Assembly (NCBI GenBank): GCA_948502395.1
Contig: CAOPES010000001.1
Coordinates: 1-64,000 of the forward strand
Reading direction: 5' to 3'
Origin: an uncultured Clostridia bacterium
GTDB lineage: Bacteria; Bacillota; Clostridia; TANB77; CAG-508
DNA length: 64,000 nt
Shown here piece after piece: positions 9,522 through 18,940 of this stretch. How positions within the stretch are numbered: the stretch's first letter is position 1; every line of letters begins with the position of its first letter. Under the pieces are notes generated by a model. It made no database searches and was not told the origin of the DNA. It was given only the letters and a program-made list of their open reading frames with translations. Made by a program: the position numbers and the translations under genes.

Positions 9522-9530
9522 TTATAAAAT

Positions 9531-9562
9531 TGCCATTGGGGACGGACCTTTTTGGCAATTTT
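9531..9562. repeat. Short hairpin repeat (TTGCCA-arm type)
   Basis: TTGCCATT, core GGGGACGGACC, then TTTTTGGCAA. It abuts the left end of the large palindromic element. Confidence 0.8.
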
Positions 9563-10003
9563 TTTCTGTCAATCCTGCTACTAGGAACGACCATCTCTAA
9601 ATTCGCTGTTTCTCTGCTTGGGGTATATATGTTGATTTTGAGATTGCTTTTGTTTATTGCGTTCAATAATAATTTGTATGTTTATATAAAAGGGGTTTTC
9701 ACTCAGGCTCAAATTCTTATTTTATATTTTGAATAAATGCTGAATGTGACTGAAATAAAAAATAGAAATTCTTTAATCTTTTTCTGGAAAGAGTTCACAC
9801 TTGCTGTGGAAGGGTGCCAGAAAAAGATTTTAGAATTTCTTTTCTTATGTAAGGAACCAAAGAATTTATGAAAAATGAAAATAAGAATTTGCCCGTGAAC
9901 ATTACTTTTTATATAAACTTACAAATTCTAAATTTCACTTCATTCAAGCAAGCAATCTCAAAATCAACATATATACCCCAAGCAAAGGAACAGCGAATTT
10001 TGG
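9563..10003. repeat. Large palindromic element, copy 1
   Basis: Nested inverted repeat of about 440 bases with no convincing gene. The outer arms share a long near-identical stretch (around 9600-9670 against 9935-10003). An outer stem pairs 9710-9723 with 9878-9891, and a perfect 13-bp inner stem pairs 9775-9787 with 9817-9829, closing a 29-base loop at 9788-9816. The loop and flanks recur in the element at 36.1-36.5 kb while the stem sequences differ in a paired way. The two short frames inside it look like chance frames. Confidence 0.8.
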
Positions 10004-10058
10004 GAGGTCTGTCCCTAGTGGCAAAAAATTGCCAAAAAGGTCCGTCCCCGATGGCAAT
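10003..10058. repeat. Hairpin repeat flanking palindromic element copy 1
   Basis: Contains GGGAGGTCTGTCCC and an inverted TTGCCA-arm unit with core GGTCCGTCCCC. With the unit at 9531 it brackets the palindromic element in opposite orientation. Confidence 0.75.
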
Positions 10059-10091
10059 TTTGTACTATGTAGTCGAAATGACATAAAAGTA

Positions 10092-10120
10092 TTGCAAAAA
10101 TGAATAAAAATATATATAAT
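10092..10120 (+). promoter_or_regulatory. Sigma-A-like promoter for the TetR gene
   Basis: TTGCAA at 10092-10097, 17-base spacer, TATAAT at 10115-10120, 24 bases before the start codon. Confidence 0.7.
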
Positions 10121-10144
10121 AGAACTAATTGAAAGGGTGAAAAA

Positions 10145-10711
10145 ATGAACAAAACCAAGAGAAAGATATTTGAAGCTTCAATGAAATTATTTGCAGAAAA
10201 GGGATATGATGCAACAAGCATAGAAGAAATAACAGCAACAGTAGGAGTAGCAAAAGGAACACTATATTATCATTTCTCAAGCAAAGAAGAAATATTTAAC
10301 TTTTTAGTAGAAGAAGGAATGAAACTATTACATAACAGCGTAGACTTAAAGATAGACAAATTACCAAACTACATAGATAAGTTAAAAGCAATTGTATTAA
10401 TACAAATAAAAATAGTTGTGAAATATGAGAATTTAATAACAATATTATTAAATCAATTTTGGGGAAGCGAAGCGAGAAATCAAATGTGCAAAGAGCAAAT
10501 AGGAACATATATCGAAAAAATTGAACAGATAGTAAAAGCAGGAATAGATGAGGGCGAAATTAAGCAAGGAAATCCACAAGCAATAGCATCTGAAATATAT
10601 GGATTAATATGTTCAAGTTTGGTATACAAAACAAGAAGTAAAGAAGAAATAGATATAATGGAGTTATACAAAGAATTTGAAAGTACAGTAATAAAAGGAT
10701 TAAAAAAATAA
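10145..10711 (+). CDS. TetR/AcrR-family transcriptional regulator
   Basis: 188 residues. The N-terminal 50 residues form the TetR helix-turn-helix (AEKGYDATSIEEITATVGVAKGTLYYHF, residues about 18-45). The rest is the helical ligand-binding domain. It is followed 65 bases later by an acyl-CoA ligase gene on the same strand, which suggests regulation of fatty-acid activation, with an acyl-CoA or fatty acid as candidate ligand (inference from neighbourhood). GAAAGGG precedes the ATG. Confidence 0.9.
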   Translation: MNKTKRKIFEASMKLFAEKGYDATSIEEITATVGVAKGTLYYHFSSKEEIFNFLVEEGMKLLHNSVDLKIDKLPNYIDKLKAIVLIQIKIVVKYENLITILLNQFWGSEARNQMCKEQIGTYIEKIEQIVKAGIDEGEIKQGNPQAIASEIYGLICSSLVYKTRSKEEIDIMELYKEFESTVIKGLKK

Positions 10712-10718
10712 TGCTTAA

Positions 10719-10750
10719 GGTGTTTTTAAGGTCTGTCCCCAAAAACACCC
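10719..10750. repeat. Short hairpin repeat (GGTGTTTTT-arm type)
   Basis: GGTGTTTTT, core AAGGTCTGTCCCC, AAAAACACCC, located between the TetR and acyl-CoA ligase genes. Confidence 0.85.
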
Positions 10751-10776
10751 AAGTGTAAAATAAAAGGAGAACTAAA

Positions 10777-12492
10777 ATGAGAAAGCCAATACATAAATTC
10801 GAGAAATTTACAGATTTAAGAGATATGTTAAAACAATCAGAAGAAAAATTCGGAGATAATGCAGCATATGTATTCAAGACAGATAAACCAGGAGTTTTTA
10901 GAGAAATTACATATAAAGAGTTTGCAAAAGATATAAGAAATTTTGGAACAGCATTAGTAAATTTAGGGCTAAAAGGTAAGAGAATAGCTGTAATATCAGA
11001 TAATAGATATGAATGGTGTGTTTCATATTTGGCTGTAACAACAGGTACAGGGGTAATTGTACCATTAGATAAGGCGTTACCATCAAATGAGATTGAGAGT
11101 TTAATTATTCGTTCAGAAGTTGAAGCGATTGTATATTCAAATAAATATGACGAGATAATGAATGAAATAAAAGATAAGAATACTTCAAATGTAAAATATT
11201 TCATTTCAATGGATTTGAATAAAAAAGAAAATGATATATATTCACAAAAAGAGTTAATGGAACATGGAGCAAAGCTTTTAAAAGAAGGTAACACAGAATA
11301 TTTAGATAGCGAAATAGATGCAGAAGAAATGGGAATAATGCTATTCACATCTGGAACAACAGCGATGTCAAAGGCTGTAATGTTGTCACAAAGAAATATT
11401 TGTGCGAATTTAATGGATATAGCAGCAGTAATAAAACTAGTTCCAGAAGATAGAATGTTATCATTCTTACCATTGCACCATACTTTTGAGTGTACAGTTG
11501 GATTTTTATACCCAATATCAAAAGGGTGCTCAATAGCATTTTGTGAAGGAATAAGACATATAGCGGATAATGCAAAAGAATACCAAGTAACAGCAATGAT
11601 ATCAGTTCCAATTTTATTTGAGACAATGTATAAAAAGATAATGAAAGGAATTGAGAAAAAAGGTAAGTTAGAAACAGTTAAAAAAGGTATAAAAATAAGT
11701 AATTTCCTATTAAAATTTGGTATAGATATAAGAAGAAAATTATTCAAAGAAGTAATTGATAATTTGGGTGGAAAAGCAAGACTATTTGTTGCAGGTGGTG
11801 CAGCATTAGACCCAGCGGCAGAAAAGGGATTTAATGAATTAGGCGTAAAAATGATACAAGGATATGGACTAACAGAAAGCTCTCCGGTAATTGCAGCAGA
11901 AGACGATAAATATCAAAGATTAGGTTCAATTGGTAAAGCGTTTCCAAGTCTAGATGTGAAAATAGATGAGCCAAATGAAGAAGGAATAGGTGAATTGCTA
12001 GTTAAAGGTCCAACAATAATGCTTGGATATTATAATAACGAAGAAGCAACAAAAGAAACTTTGGAAGATGGTTGGCTACATACTGGTGATTTAGCTAAGA
12101 TTGATAAAGACGGATTTATATTTATTTCAGGTAGAAAGAAATTTGTTATAGTATTAAAAAACGGAAAAAATATTTACCCAGAAGAATTAGAAACAATTGT
12201 GAATAAAATTGAAGGTGTTACAGAAAGTTTTGTTTATGGAAAACCAGAAGATGATGGAGATTATAAAATCTGTGCTAAGATTGTATATGATAAAGATACT
12301 GTTGAAGCTATTTATGGAACAAATGATGAAGAAAAATTGAAAGAGCTAATTTGGCAAGAAGTTAAGAAGGTTAATAAAACTATGCCTGCTTATAAATATA
12401 TTAGAGAAATTTCAATAACAGATAAAGCATTGATAAAAACAACAACTCAAAAAATTAAAAGATTTGAAGAAATTAAAACTGTATTAAATTAG
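10777..12492 (+). CDS. Long-chain fatty-acid-CoA ligase family (AMP-forming)
   Basis: 571 residues of the adenylate-forming superfamily. The P-loop region is LFTSGTTAMSKAVMLS near 188-203, where the usual Gly and Pro of TSGTTGxPK are replaced by Ala and Ser, a variant also seen in other clostridial members. Later motifs are intact: GYGLTESSPV near 367, GWLHTGDLAKID near 429 and the C-terminal KNGKNIYPEE hinge. The reaction is ATP-dependent activation of a fatty acid to acyl-AMP and then acyl-CoA. Probably controlled by the TetR gene upstream. AAAAGGAG precedes the ATG. Confidence 0.88.
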   Translation: MRKPIHKFEKFTDLRDMLKQSEEKFGDNAAYVFKTDKPGVFREITYKEFAKDIRNFGTALVNLGLKGKRIAVISDNRYEWCVSYLAVTTGTGVIVPLDKALPSNEIESLIIRSEVEAIVYSNKYDEIMNEIKDKNTSNVKYFISMDLNKKENDIYSQKELMEHGAKLLKEGNTEYLDSEIDAEEMGIMLFTSGTTAMSKAVMLSQRNICANLMDIAAVIKLVPEDRMLSFLPLHHTFECTVGFLYPISKGCSIAFCEGIRHIADNAKEYQVTAMISVPILFETMYKKIMKGIEKKGKLETVKKGIKISNFLLKFGIDIRRKLFKEVIDNLGGKARLFVAGGAALDPAAEKGFNELGVKMIQGYGLTESSPVIAAEDDKYQRLGSIGKAFPSLDVKIDEPNEEGIGELLVKGPTIMLGYYNNEEATKETLEDGWLHTGDLAKIDKDGFIFISGRKKFVIVLKNGKNIYPEELETIVNKIEGVTESFVYGKPEDDGDYKICAKIVYDKDTVEAIYGTNDEEKLKELIWQEVKKVNKTMPAYKYIREISITDKALIKTTTQKIKRFEEIKTVLN

Positions 12493-12501
12493 AAATAAAT
12501 A

Positions 12502-12549
12502 AATCAAAATTAGAAATGATGAACTTTCATTTTTCTGATTTTGATTTTT
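12502..12549 (+). terminator. Terminator after acyl-CoA ligase gene
   Basis: AATCAAAATTAGAAATGA and its near complement ending GATTTTGATT form a stem with a TTTTTT tail. Confidence 0.7.
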
Positions 12550-12638
12550 TATTACTACATAAAAATACTACAATTGTTATTGCATTTGAAATTTTCTCAT
12601 TTTGGCAAGAAGACGTGGCCAGCCCTAACAAATTTAGA

Positions 12639-12669
12639 GTTTGTAATATTTTTGTAATATTTTTGTAAT
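12639..12669. repeat. Three tandem 10-bp repeats
   Basis: TTTGTAATAT is repeated about three times in the intergenic space upstream of the promoter at 12701. It may be a binding site array or simple AT-rich slippage. Confidence 0.4.
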
Positions 12670-12700
12670 CAAAATTTAATGAAAAAATAGAAATATAATC

Positions 12701-12729
12701 TTGTAGTTTTTTGTTAGATAATGTATAAT
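12701..12729 (+). promoter_or_regulatory. Sigma-A-like promoter
   Basis: TTGTAG at 12701-12706, 17-base spacer, TATAAT at 12724-12729, 55 bases before the gene at 12784. Confidence 0.7.
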
Positions 12730-12783
12730 TATAAAGAACGAAACAAAAAGCAAACACGCGTAAGATAAAGGAGGTACATTACA

Positions 12784-13623
12784 ATGTCTAGATCTGGCAT
12801 AGTAAATGTGAGAATGGTTATCACAGAAGAGAAAATATTATCAAATATAGATAAAGTACAAAAATTAATAAATCCAAAAAGTAAAAAACAAATCGTACAA
12901 TTAGAAGATGACGGATACTTTAAAGATTTAGTAGAATCAATAAAAACATATTTAATTGAATATCCAAAAAAGAAAAACTTCCCAGCAAGTGTATATAAAG
13001 CAGCTTATGGGCTAGTTGAATTTGCGACGAATCAATTTGAAGAAAATACAAAGAAAATAGAAGAACTAATTAGACAAAGAGAACAAAACATAGCATTGGC
13101 AGGAAATTTAAAAGAAGTAATGGAAGCAGTTGTAAACAAAGAAAAAGATTGGAAAGATCAAGTTAAAAAAGCTGAAGAAAACTTCGGAGATGATATAACT
13201 GAAACATTAACAATAATAGGAAAATCAAAAAGCGACAAAACAGAAAATTATCAAGATGCTATAAAATTGCTAAATGCAAGAATAAATAACCTAGAATCAA
13301 ACCTACATATTGAAATAGATATGGAAAGAATAGAAGATCGTTCAAAAGCACTAAGCTATATAGGAATAGAAATAGCAGATGCACTAAAATCAATACCAAC
13401 ACCAGTAGAAGAAACAATTGAAGAAGTTGTAGAACAACAAGTACAAGCAATAGAAGCAGAGCAACAACAATATGTTGAAGAAACAACATTTGAAGCTAAA
13501 CCAAGTTTATGGCAAAGAATTAAAAATAGCAAAGTTGTAAGAGCGATAAAAGCTATAACAAAAATAAGAATAGTTGTAGATTATTCAGATGCACTTCCAG
13601 AAGGAAGAGGAGAAAACAATTAA
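12784..13623 (+). CDS. Uncharacterised helical protein with basic C-terminus
   Basis: 279 residues, family not recognised. No signal peptide or membrane helix. Mostly helical with long charged stretches: about 90-165 looks coiled-coil, and 205-240 is a Glu/Gln-rich low-complexity linker. A basic C-terminal segment (SLWQRIKNSKVVRAIKAI) could bind membrane or nucleic acid. It has its own promoter and a strong RBS (AAGGAGG), and codon use is like its neighbours. Its layout resembles cytoskeleton- or envelope-associated scaffolds, but nothing in the sequence fixes a function. Confidence 0.7.
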   Translation: MSRSGIVNVRMVITEEKILSNIDKVQKLINPKSKKQIVQLEDDGYFKDLVESIKTYLIEYPKKKNFPASVYKAAYGLVEFATNQFEENTKKIEELIRQREQNIALAGNLKEVMEAVVNKEKDWKDQVKKAEENFGDDITETLTIIGKSKSDKTENYQDAIKLLNARINNLESNLHIEIDMERIEDRSKALSYIGIEIADALKSIPTPVEETIEEVVEQQVQAIEAEQQQYVEETTFEAKPSLWQRIKNSKVVRAIKAITKIRIVVDYSDALPEGRGENN

Positions 13624-13631
13624 TAGAAATG

Positions 13632-13664
13632 AAAAAACATCCCAAACAAATGGGATGTTTTTTG
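13632..13664. terminator. Terminator between convergent genes
   Basis: AAAACATCCCA, short loop, TGGGATGTTTTTT: a clean stem with T tail, five bases before the stop of the minus-strand gene. Confidence 0.85.
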
Positions 13665-13668
13665 TGGA

Positions 13669-14328
13669 TTAATAACTCAGAGCTTTATTAACTTCTTTGA
13701 CATTCGATTTTAACTTATTTTTCTTCGTATTTTTCCTTCTATTTTCCTTTATCTTTTCCCTTTTCTCTTTATCCGGTAACCAAGCCTTAGAGTCTAAATA
13801 TGCCTTAACGTTTTCGTTATTGCAGTGCTTGCACTTTTTTGCAATATTTCTAGTTTTAAGACATCTTTGGGATTGAGAAGGATGAATATTTCGTTCAGTT
13901 GACCGTTTTCTTTCATTAGCCAAAGATTCGTCAGTGCGATTTTCAAGTTCAATTTTATAGTAAGCTGTTTTTTTAAAACGCTTACGTTTTTGAGCTTTGA
14001 ATTCTTTTTCTAATGTAGGATCATAGAAGAAATCTGCTGGAGTACTAACTACTTCACAGAAGAAATCTGCTGGAGTACTAACTACTTCACAGACAGTTTT
14101 AGGTTCCTGACATTCTTCTGTGCTATGATAGTCAAAATTTCCAAGTGCTTCTACCAAGAAAGTATCTTGACCAGTTTCGTGTTGATCAATTGCTTCTTGG
14201 GTAAGTTGGTTCAATCGAACAATATCATCATAGAAGTCAACTACGCTGATGTCGACTGTTTCATTAAGCTTATCTGCTAAAGAAACAACAAGATTGAAAA
14301 GATCATAAGTTGCAAAATTACTGTTCAT
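13669..14328 (-). CDS. Uncharacterised basic protein of foreign composition
   Basis: 219 residues from the ATG at 14328 (RBS GGAGGT). The N-terminal half is acidic-helical; residues 86-107 are a perfect tandem of the 11-residue unit CEVVSTPADFF (33-bp DNA repeat). The C-terminal half is Lys/Arg-rich with CKHC and a helical charged tail. Codons such as CGT, CGA, TCG and ACG are commoner than in neighbours, suggesting transfer. It holds the only in-frame CGG (13905-13903, codon 142) I found that is not at a clear frameshift. Reading it with a +1 skip would end the protein after 37 further residues. Confidence 0.6.
   Translation of the reverse strand: MNSNFATYDLFNLVVSLADKLNETVDISVVDFYDDIVRLNQLTQEAIDQHETGQDTFLVEALGNFDYHSTEECQEPKTVCEVVSTPADFFCEVVSTPADFFYDPTLEKEFKAQKRKRFKKTAYYKIELENRTDESLANERKRSTERNIHPSQSQRCLKTRNIAKKCKHCNNENVKAYLDSKAWLPDKEKREKIKENRRKNTKKNKLKSNVKEVNKALSY
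14027..14092. repeat. Two tandem 33-bp repeats inside a coding region
   Basis: The unit at 14027-14059 is repeated exactly at 14060-14092, encoding an 11-residue duplication in the minus-strand gene. Confidence 0.9.
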
Positions 14329-14365
14329 ATGTACCTCCACTTTTGCAATCCGTTAGGATATAACT

Positions 14366-14394
14366 ATTATATCATGTTTTACATAAAATGTCAA
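14366..14394 (-). promoter_or_regulatory. Strong sigma-A promoter of the minus-strand gene
   Basis: On the minus strand, TTGACA (14394-14389), 17-base spacer, TATAAT (14371-14366): a consensus promoter 38 bases before the start codon. Confidence 0.8.
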
Positions 14395-14408
14395 CTTTTG
14401 GGATGAAT

Positions 14409-14437
14409 TTGACTTTTCTTCCAAAATATAGTATAAT
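14409..14437 (+). promoter_or_regulatory. Sigma-A promoter of rnj
   Basis: TTGACT at 14409-14414, 17-base spacer, TATAAT at 14432-14437. The mRNA would have a 5' leader of about 230 bases, in which I see no recognised riboswitch. It diverges from the promoter at 14366-14394. Confidence 0.75.
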
Positions 14438-14673
14438 AGAAAACAGTCGTTAGCAAAAATTGCTAAAAATGAGAGTTTTTTATAAATTTAGAATTATATG
14501 TATTAAAAAGATAAGAGAGAGAAATAATATTAGGAACGGAACAAAACTAAATATTAGAAAAGTTTATAAAAATATGGACAAAACTGAGAGAGAACCATAT
14601 AAAATATAAACTTTATTAATGCGTATAAAAAACAAATAATAGTAAAATAAATTAAAAAATGGAAGGAGAATTT

Positions 14674-16581
14674 ATGACAGAAGAAAATAACACACAAAAA
14701 ACAAACAAAACTCAAAAAACAAGCACAAGAAGAAGTGCAGAAAAAAGAAATACAGCAGGGAAGGAGAGAAAGACAGGATATAACAAAAAAAGAGAAAACA
14801 AAAATATGGAAGAAAAAGTTAAAAAAGAAAAAAGAAAAACAGAAACAACAAAAGAGACATCAGTTACAAAAACAAGAACAAGAAGAAATAACAGAAGAGT
14901 AACAGAAAACAACATATTCAAAAAATCAAAATTAAAAATAATTCCATTAGGTGGACTACACGAAATTGGAAAAAATATAACAGTTTTTGAATATGAAAAC
15001 GAAATGATAGTTGTAGACTGTGGGCTATCATTCCCAGAAGATGATATGCTTGGAATAGATTTAGTTATACCAGACATAACATATTTAGAAAAAAATGTAG
15101 ACAAAATAAAAGGTCTAATAATAACACACGGACACGAAGACCATATTGGTTCAGTACCATATTTATTAAAGAAAATAAATATACCAATTTATGCTCCAAG
15201 ACTAGCAGCGGGATTAATCAGAAATAAATTAGAAGAGCATAAATTATTAAGAAGTACAAAATTAACAGAAGTTATGCAAGGACAAACTTTAAACCTTGGA
15301 AAAAACTTTAAAGTGGAATTTATAAGAAGCTCACATAGTATACCAGACTCAGTAATGTTAGCAATAACGACACCAGCAGGAACGGTATTACACACAGGTG
15401 ATTTTAAAATAGACTATACACCAATTGACGGAAAACTAATGGATTTTGGAAGAATAGCAGAGTTAGGAAATCAAGGAATATTAGCATTGATGTCAGACAG
15501 TACAAATGCTGAAAGAAAAGGATTTACAATGTCTGAAAGTTCAGTAGGAGAAGTTTTTGATAAACTATTCCTACACTGTACAAAAAGAATTGTAGTAGCA
15601 ACATTTGCGTCAAACGTGCACAGAGTACAACAAATAGTAAATTCAGCAGTGAAATATAATAGAAAAATTGCTGTATGTGGTAGAAGTATGATAAATATGA
15701 TAACAACAGCAAGAGAGTTAGGATATATTGAATGCCCAGAAAACATATTTATAGACATTGATATGATTAAAAATTATACAGATGACCAATTAGTAATTAT
15801 AACAACAGGAAGTCAAGGAGAACCTATGTCAGCATTAACAAGAATGGCTGCTGGTGATCATAGAAAAATAAAAATAACACCTAATGACTTAGTTATAATA
15901 TCAGCAACTCCGATACCAGGAAATGAAAAATTTGTATCAAAAGTAATTGATGATTTAATGCAAATTGGTGCGGAAGTTGTATATAGCTCACTAGAAAATA
16001 TACACGTATCAGGACATGCTTGCCAAGAAGAACAAAAATTAATTCTTGCACTTACAAAACCAAAGTATTTTATACCAGTTCATGGTGAATACAGACAACT
16101 TATAGCACATAGTGAAACAGCTCAAAGTATGGGAATTGATAGAGATAATGTTATAATGTTATCAAATGGTAGAGTTTTAGAAATTGATGAGAATGGAGCT
16201 GAGTTTACAACCACAGTTCCAAGTGGTAGAATATTGGTTGATGGACTTGGTGTTGGAGATGTTGGAAATATTGTTTTAAGAGACAGACAACATCTATCAC
16301 AAGATGGTTTGATTGTTATTGTTTTAACAATGGATTCTCAAACAGGTGAAGTTGTTGCAGGTCCTGATGTTATATCAAGGGGATTTGTGTATGTTAGAGA
16401 GTCAGAAAATCTAATGGATGACGTGAAGTCTGTTGTTAGAAATGAAATCAGAAAGTGCGAAGAACGCGGAGTTCGCGATTGGGCTACTATTAAGTCGACT
16501 ACAAGAGAGACTTTAAGAGATTATATTTTTATGAAGACTAAACGTAATCCGATGATTATTCCAATTATAATGGAAGTTTAA
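14674..16581 (+). CDS. rnj: Ribonuclease J
   Basis: 635 residues from the ATG at 14674, chosen because GGAAGGAG lies 6 bases upstream; an in-frame ATG at 14659 overlaps that RBS. A Lys/Arg/Thr-rich disordered extension (residues 1-85) precedes the metallo-beta-lactamase/beta-CASP core with the zinc motif THGHEDHIG near 150-158, LHTGDFKID near 248 and a C-terminal domain. RNase J matures and degrades RNA by 5' exonuclease and endonuclease activity. The basic tail is unusual for B. subtilis RNase J but frequent in Clostridia. The 3' end of the gene is duplicated at 23612, the far edge of the island that follows. Confidence 0.93.
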   Translation: MTEENNTQKTNKTQKTSTRRSAEKRNTAGKERKTGYNKKRENKNMEEKVKKEKRKTETTKETSVTKTRTRRNNRRVTENNIFKKSKLKIIPLGGLHEIGKNITVFEYENEMIVVDCGLSFPEDDMLGIDLVIPDITYLEKNVDKIKGLIITHGHEDHIGSVPYLLKKINIPIYAPRLAAGLIRNKLEEHKLLRSTKLTEVMQGQTLNLGKNFKVEFIRSSHSIPDSVMLAITTPAGTVLHTGDFKIDYTPIDGKLMDFGRIAELGNQGILALMSDSTNAERKGFTMSESSVGEVFDKLFLHCTKRIVVATFASNVHRVQQIVNSAVKYNRKIAVCGRSMINMITTARELGYIECPENIFIDIDMIKNYTDDQLVIITTGSQGEPMSALTRMAAGDHRKIKITPNDLVIISATPIPGNEKFVSKVIDDLMQIGAEVVYSSLENIHVSGHACQEEQKLILALTKPKYFIPVHGEYRQLIAHSETAQSMGIDRDNVIMLSNGRVLEIDENGAEFTTTVPSGRILVDGLGVGDVGNIVLRDRQHLSQDGLIVIVLTMDSQTGEVVAGPDVISRGFVYVRESENLMDDVKSVVRNEIRKCEERGVRDWATIKSTTRETLRDYIFMKTKRNPMIIPIIMEV

Positions 16582-16586
16582 TAAAA
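16564..16586. repeat. Left copy of 23-bp direct repeat (possible att site at the rnj 3' end)
   Basis: These 23 bases cover the last codons and stop of rnj and recur exactly at 23612-23634. The flanking bases differ. This is the pattern left by site-specific integration into the 3' end of a gene. Confidence 0.6.
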
Positions 16587-16590
16587 TACA

Positions 16591-16622
16591 GTAATACCAA
16601 GCTTTTTACGGCTTGGTATTAC
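16591..16622 (+). terminator. Terminator after rnj
   Basis: GTAATACCAAGC pairs with GCTTGGTATTAC around an 8-base loop. The T run is weak. Confidence 0.7.
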
Positions 16623-16697
16623 TTGTTTGTTACCCTTTTGTTACCTTTCTGTTACCATTTAACATAAAAATACGTAAAAACTATTTCCAAAAATGGG

Positions 16698-16726
16698 TTG
16701 TTATGGTAAAATAAAAAAGAGATAAT
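16698..16726 (+). promoter_or_regulatory. Possible promoter of the MoxR-VWA module
   Basis: TTGTTA at 16698-16703, 17-base spacer, GATAAT at 16721-16726, 55 bases before the first gene of the module. Confidence 0.5.
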
Positions 16727-16769
16727 GTATGTGAAAATTTACATAAAAATAAAACGAGTATAAAAATAT

Positions 16770-18940
16770 AGGAGTAATATATGAATAAGTTTACTTTTTT
16801 GACCGAAGAACAATGCTTTGGAAGCGATAAATTAGAAATATTACAAAAGAGAGGAACAAAAGCAGCAATAACAGATTTCTCTATTCTTTTAGGTGCTTAC
16901 GTTTCCAGTTATTATCATATATATAATGATAATTCTTTGGAGGGAAGAACTGGATGGTATTGGACAAAGTCAGATGACGGAGATAATGACGCATGCTTGG
17001 TTGACGATGATGGTATTGGAGACGAAGCCTGTGTTAACAGGCGTTCTGGTGGGGCTCGCCTAGTTTTACCGTTCTCATCAATGGACTCGATCCCCACAAA
17101 CGGAGAGAGTGGGAAAAGAGCAAGAGATGGTATCCTTGAAGTAGAATATGGGTATTATCCACAAAAAGCAGTATCAAAAGATATGCAAGAAAGATTAGAA
17201 AGAGAATATAAAAGTGGTAGACTTTCAAAAACAAAAAATAGCTATACAACAGATTCAAGAAAGTGTGATGCTTATGACGAAAAATTTTTAGCAAAGCAAC
17301 ATGAAGAATATGAATATAATGGAAAAAGATATGTAAGAGTTGAAGCGAATTCATTTTATGATGAAAATTACTTTACACTTTCAAATGGAGAGAGTTATAG
17401 AGATGGTGATAATGTATGGGTAGAAGTACAGCCAGTTAAATGGTTAGTTGATGAAAAATCTCGAATTATGATAACTGAAAAATTAATATTTGCAGGAGTA
17501 CAATTTAATAAAGAAAGTAATTACCATACAAGGGATTTTGATAAAATGGACATAAAAACATTTATGGATAAATACTTATCTAGAGATTTAGAACAATCAA
17601 TAGGAACAATAACTTTGGGAGAACAAACAGAAGAAACAGAAAAAGTACCACAAAGAAAATCAAGATTACAGAAATTAAATCCAGATAAAACAAAAACTGC
17701 TGATAGAACAAGAATGACAGACACAGAAATAATACAAAATTGGATTGAAGCAGGAGAGTCAGTATTACTACGAGGACCATCAGGAATAGGAAAAACAGAA
17801 AGAATAAAAAAATTATATCCAGACCTAATTTATTTAAAATTAACCAATAATATGTTTCCAGAGAAGGTCGTCGGCTCAGTAAACTTACAAACAGGACAAA
17901 GTATACCGCCAGATTTTGCAAAAACAGCAATTATGCAAGAAGCAACGGAAGAAGAAAGAAAATTAGTTGAGGAAAATATACAAAACATATATGATGTAGC
18001 AGATACAGTATATGAAAGATCAAAAGAAAGCGATAAAAAAGTTGTAATAATGTTAGATGAGCTTTTAAATGTAAAGCCAGCAGTTCAAAGTTTAGTATAT
18101 ACATTAGTGTTAAATAGAATGGTAGAGATAGGAAAAGGACTGAAATTACCAGACAACGCCGTTATTGTAGCAACAGGAAATCAAAAGAAATATTCAAGTG
18201 TAGCAGAAGATTTAGCAGAACCACTAGAAAAAAGATTTGACCATATATTAGATATGGAACCAAAAGTAGGAGAATGGATAACAGAATATGCAATTCCACA
18301 AAAGATTCATCCATCTGTAATAGGATATATGCTATCAAAATATAACAATTCTGGAAAAAGTGAAGATTTACAAGATATAGGTTATTTCTATGAAGAGCCA
18401 GAGGTAGGAGAAGAACATTTAGACAGAAATGGATGTAAAGGAAGAACAAACGATCCTCGTGGTTGGACATCAATTTCAAATACCTTATATAATTTTGAGA
18501 GAAATCTAGAAGCAGGAAAATATGAAGGAAAAGATGTAGAAGATATATTAGAAAGAACAATAAGTTCAAAACTTAGAGAAGAGTGGTCAGCAGAATTTTT
18601 TGATTTTTATAATCTTCCAACATTGACTCCAGAAGAAGTAACAAAAGGAATGGGAGAAGGATATACTCGGAGCAGATTTACCAAGAGATATAAGTGAAAG
18701 ATTTGCATATATGACAGCATTGATAACAGCTGATGAAAGCCAAGTAGAGGCATGTAGAGAATTTATAAGAAAATATTGTGATCCAGAATATTTGGAAGTA
18801 TTTGATATCTACTGGGCAGGAAATGATGAAAGAAAAATGGAAAAAATAAGTGAACTACAAGAAATGACTTTAGCATTACATACAAGTAAAGAAACAGAGG
18901 AATGCGCAAGAGATGGAATAGAGAACTATACAAATATAGG
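16770..18940 (+). repeat. 2171-bp direct repeat, copy A
   Basis: From the RBS of MoxR gene A to near its 3' end the sequence matches 19834-22004 at a constant 3064-bp offset. The encoded 629 residues before the CGG site are identical, so the duplication is recent or kept uniform by gene conversion. Confidence 0.9.

Noticed and set aside
9530..10086. Two open frames (9530-9736 and 9868-10086) as genes
   Set aside because: They lie inside palindromic and repeat DNA, have no RBS at their starts and no protein-like composition.
10560..11747. Long minus-strand open frame of 395 codons
   Set aside because: It is the shadow of the acyl-CoA ligase and TetR genes; low-GC codon bias leaves the antisense frame open, and it has no start context of its own.
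12639..12669. CRISPR-like array
   Set aside because: Only about three 10-bp AT-rich repeats without spacers. I found no CRISPR array in the window.
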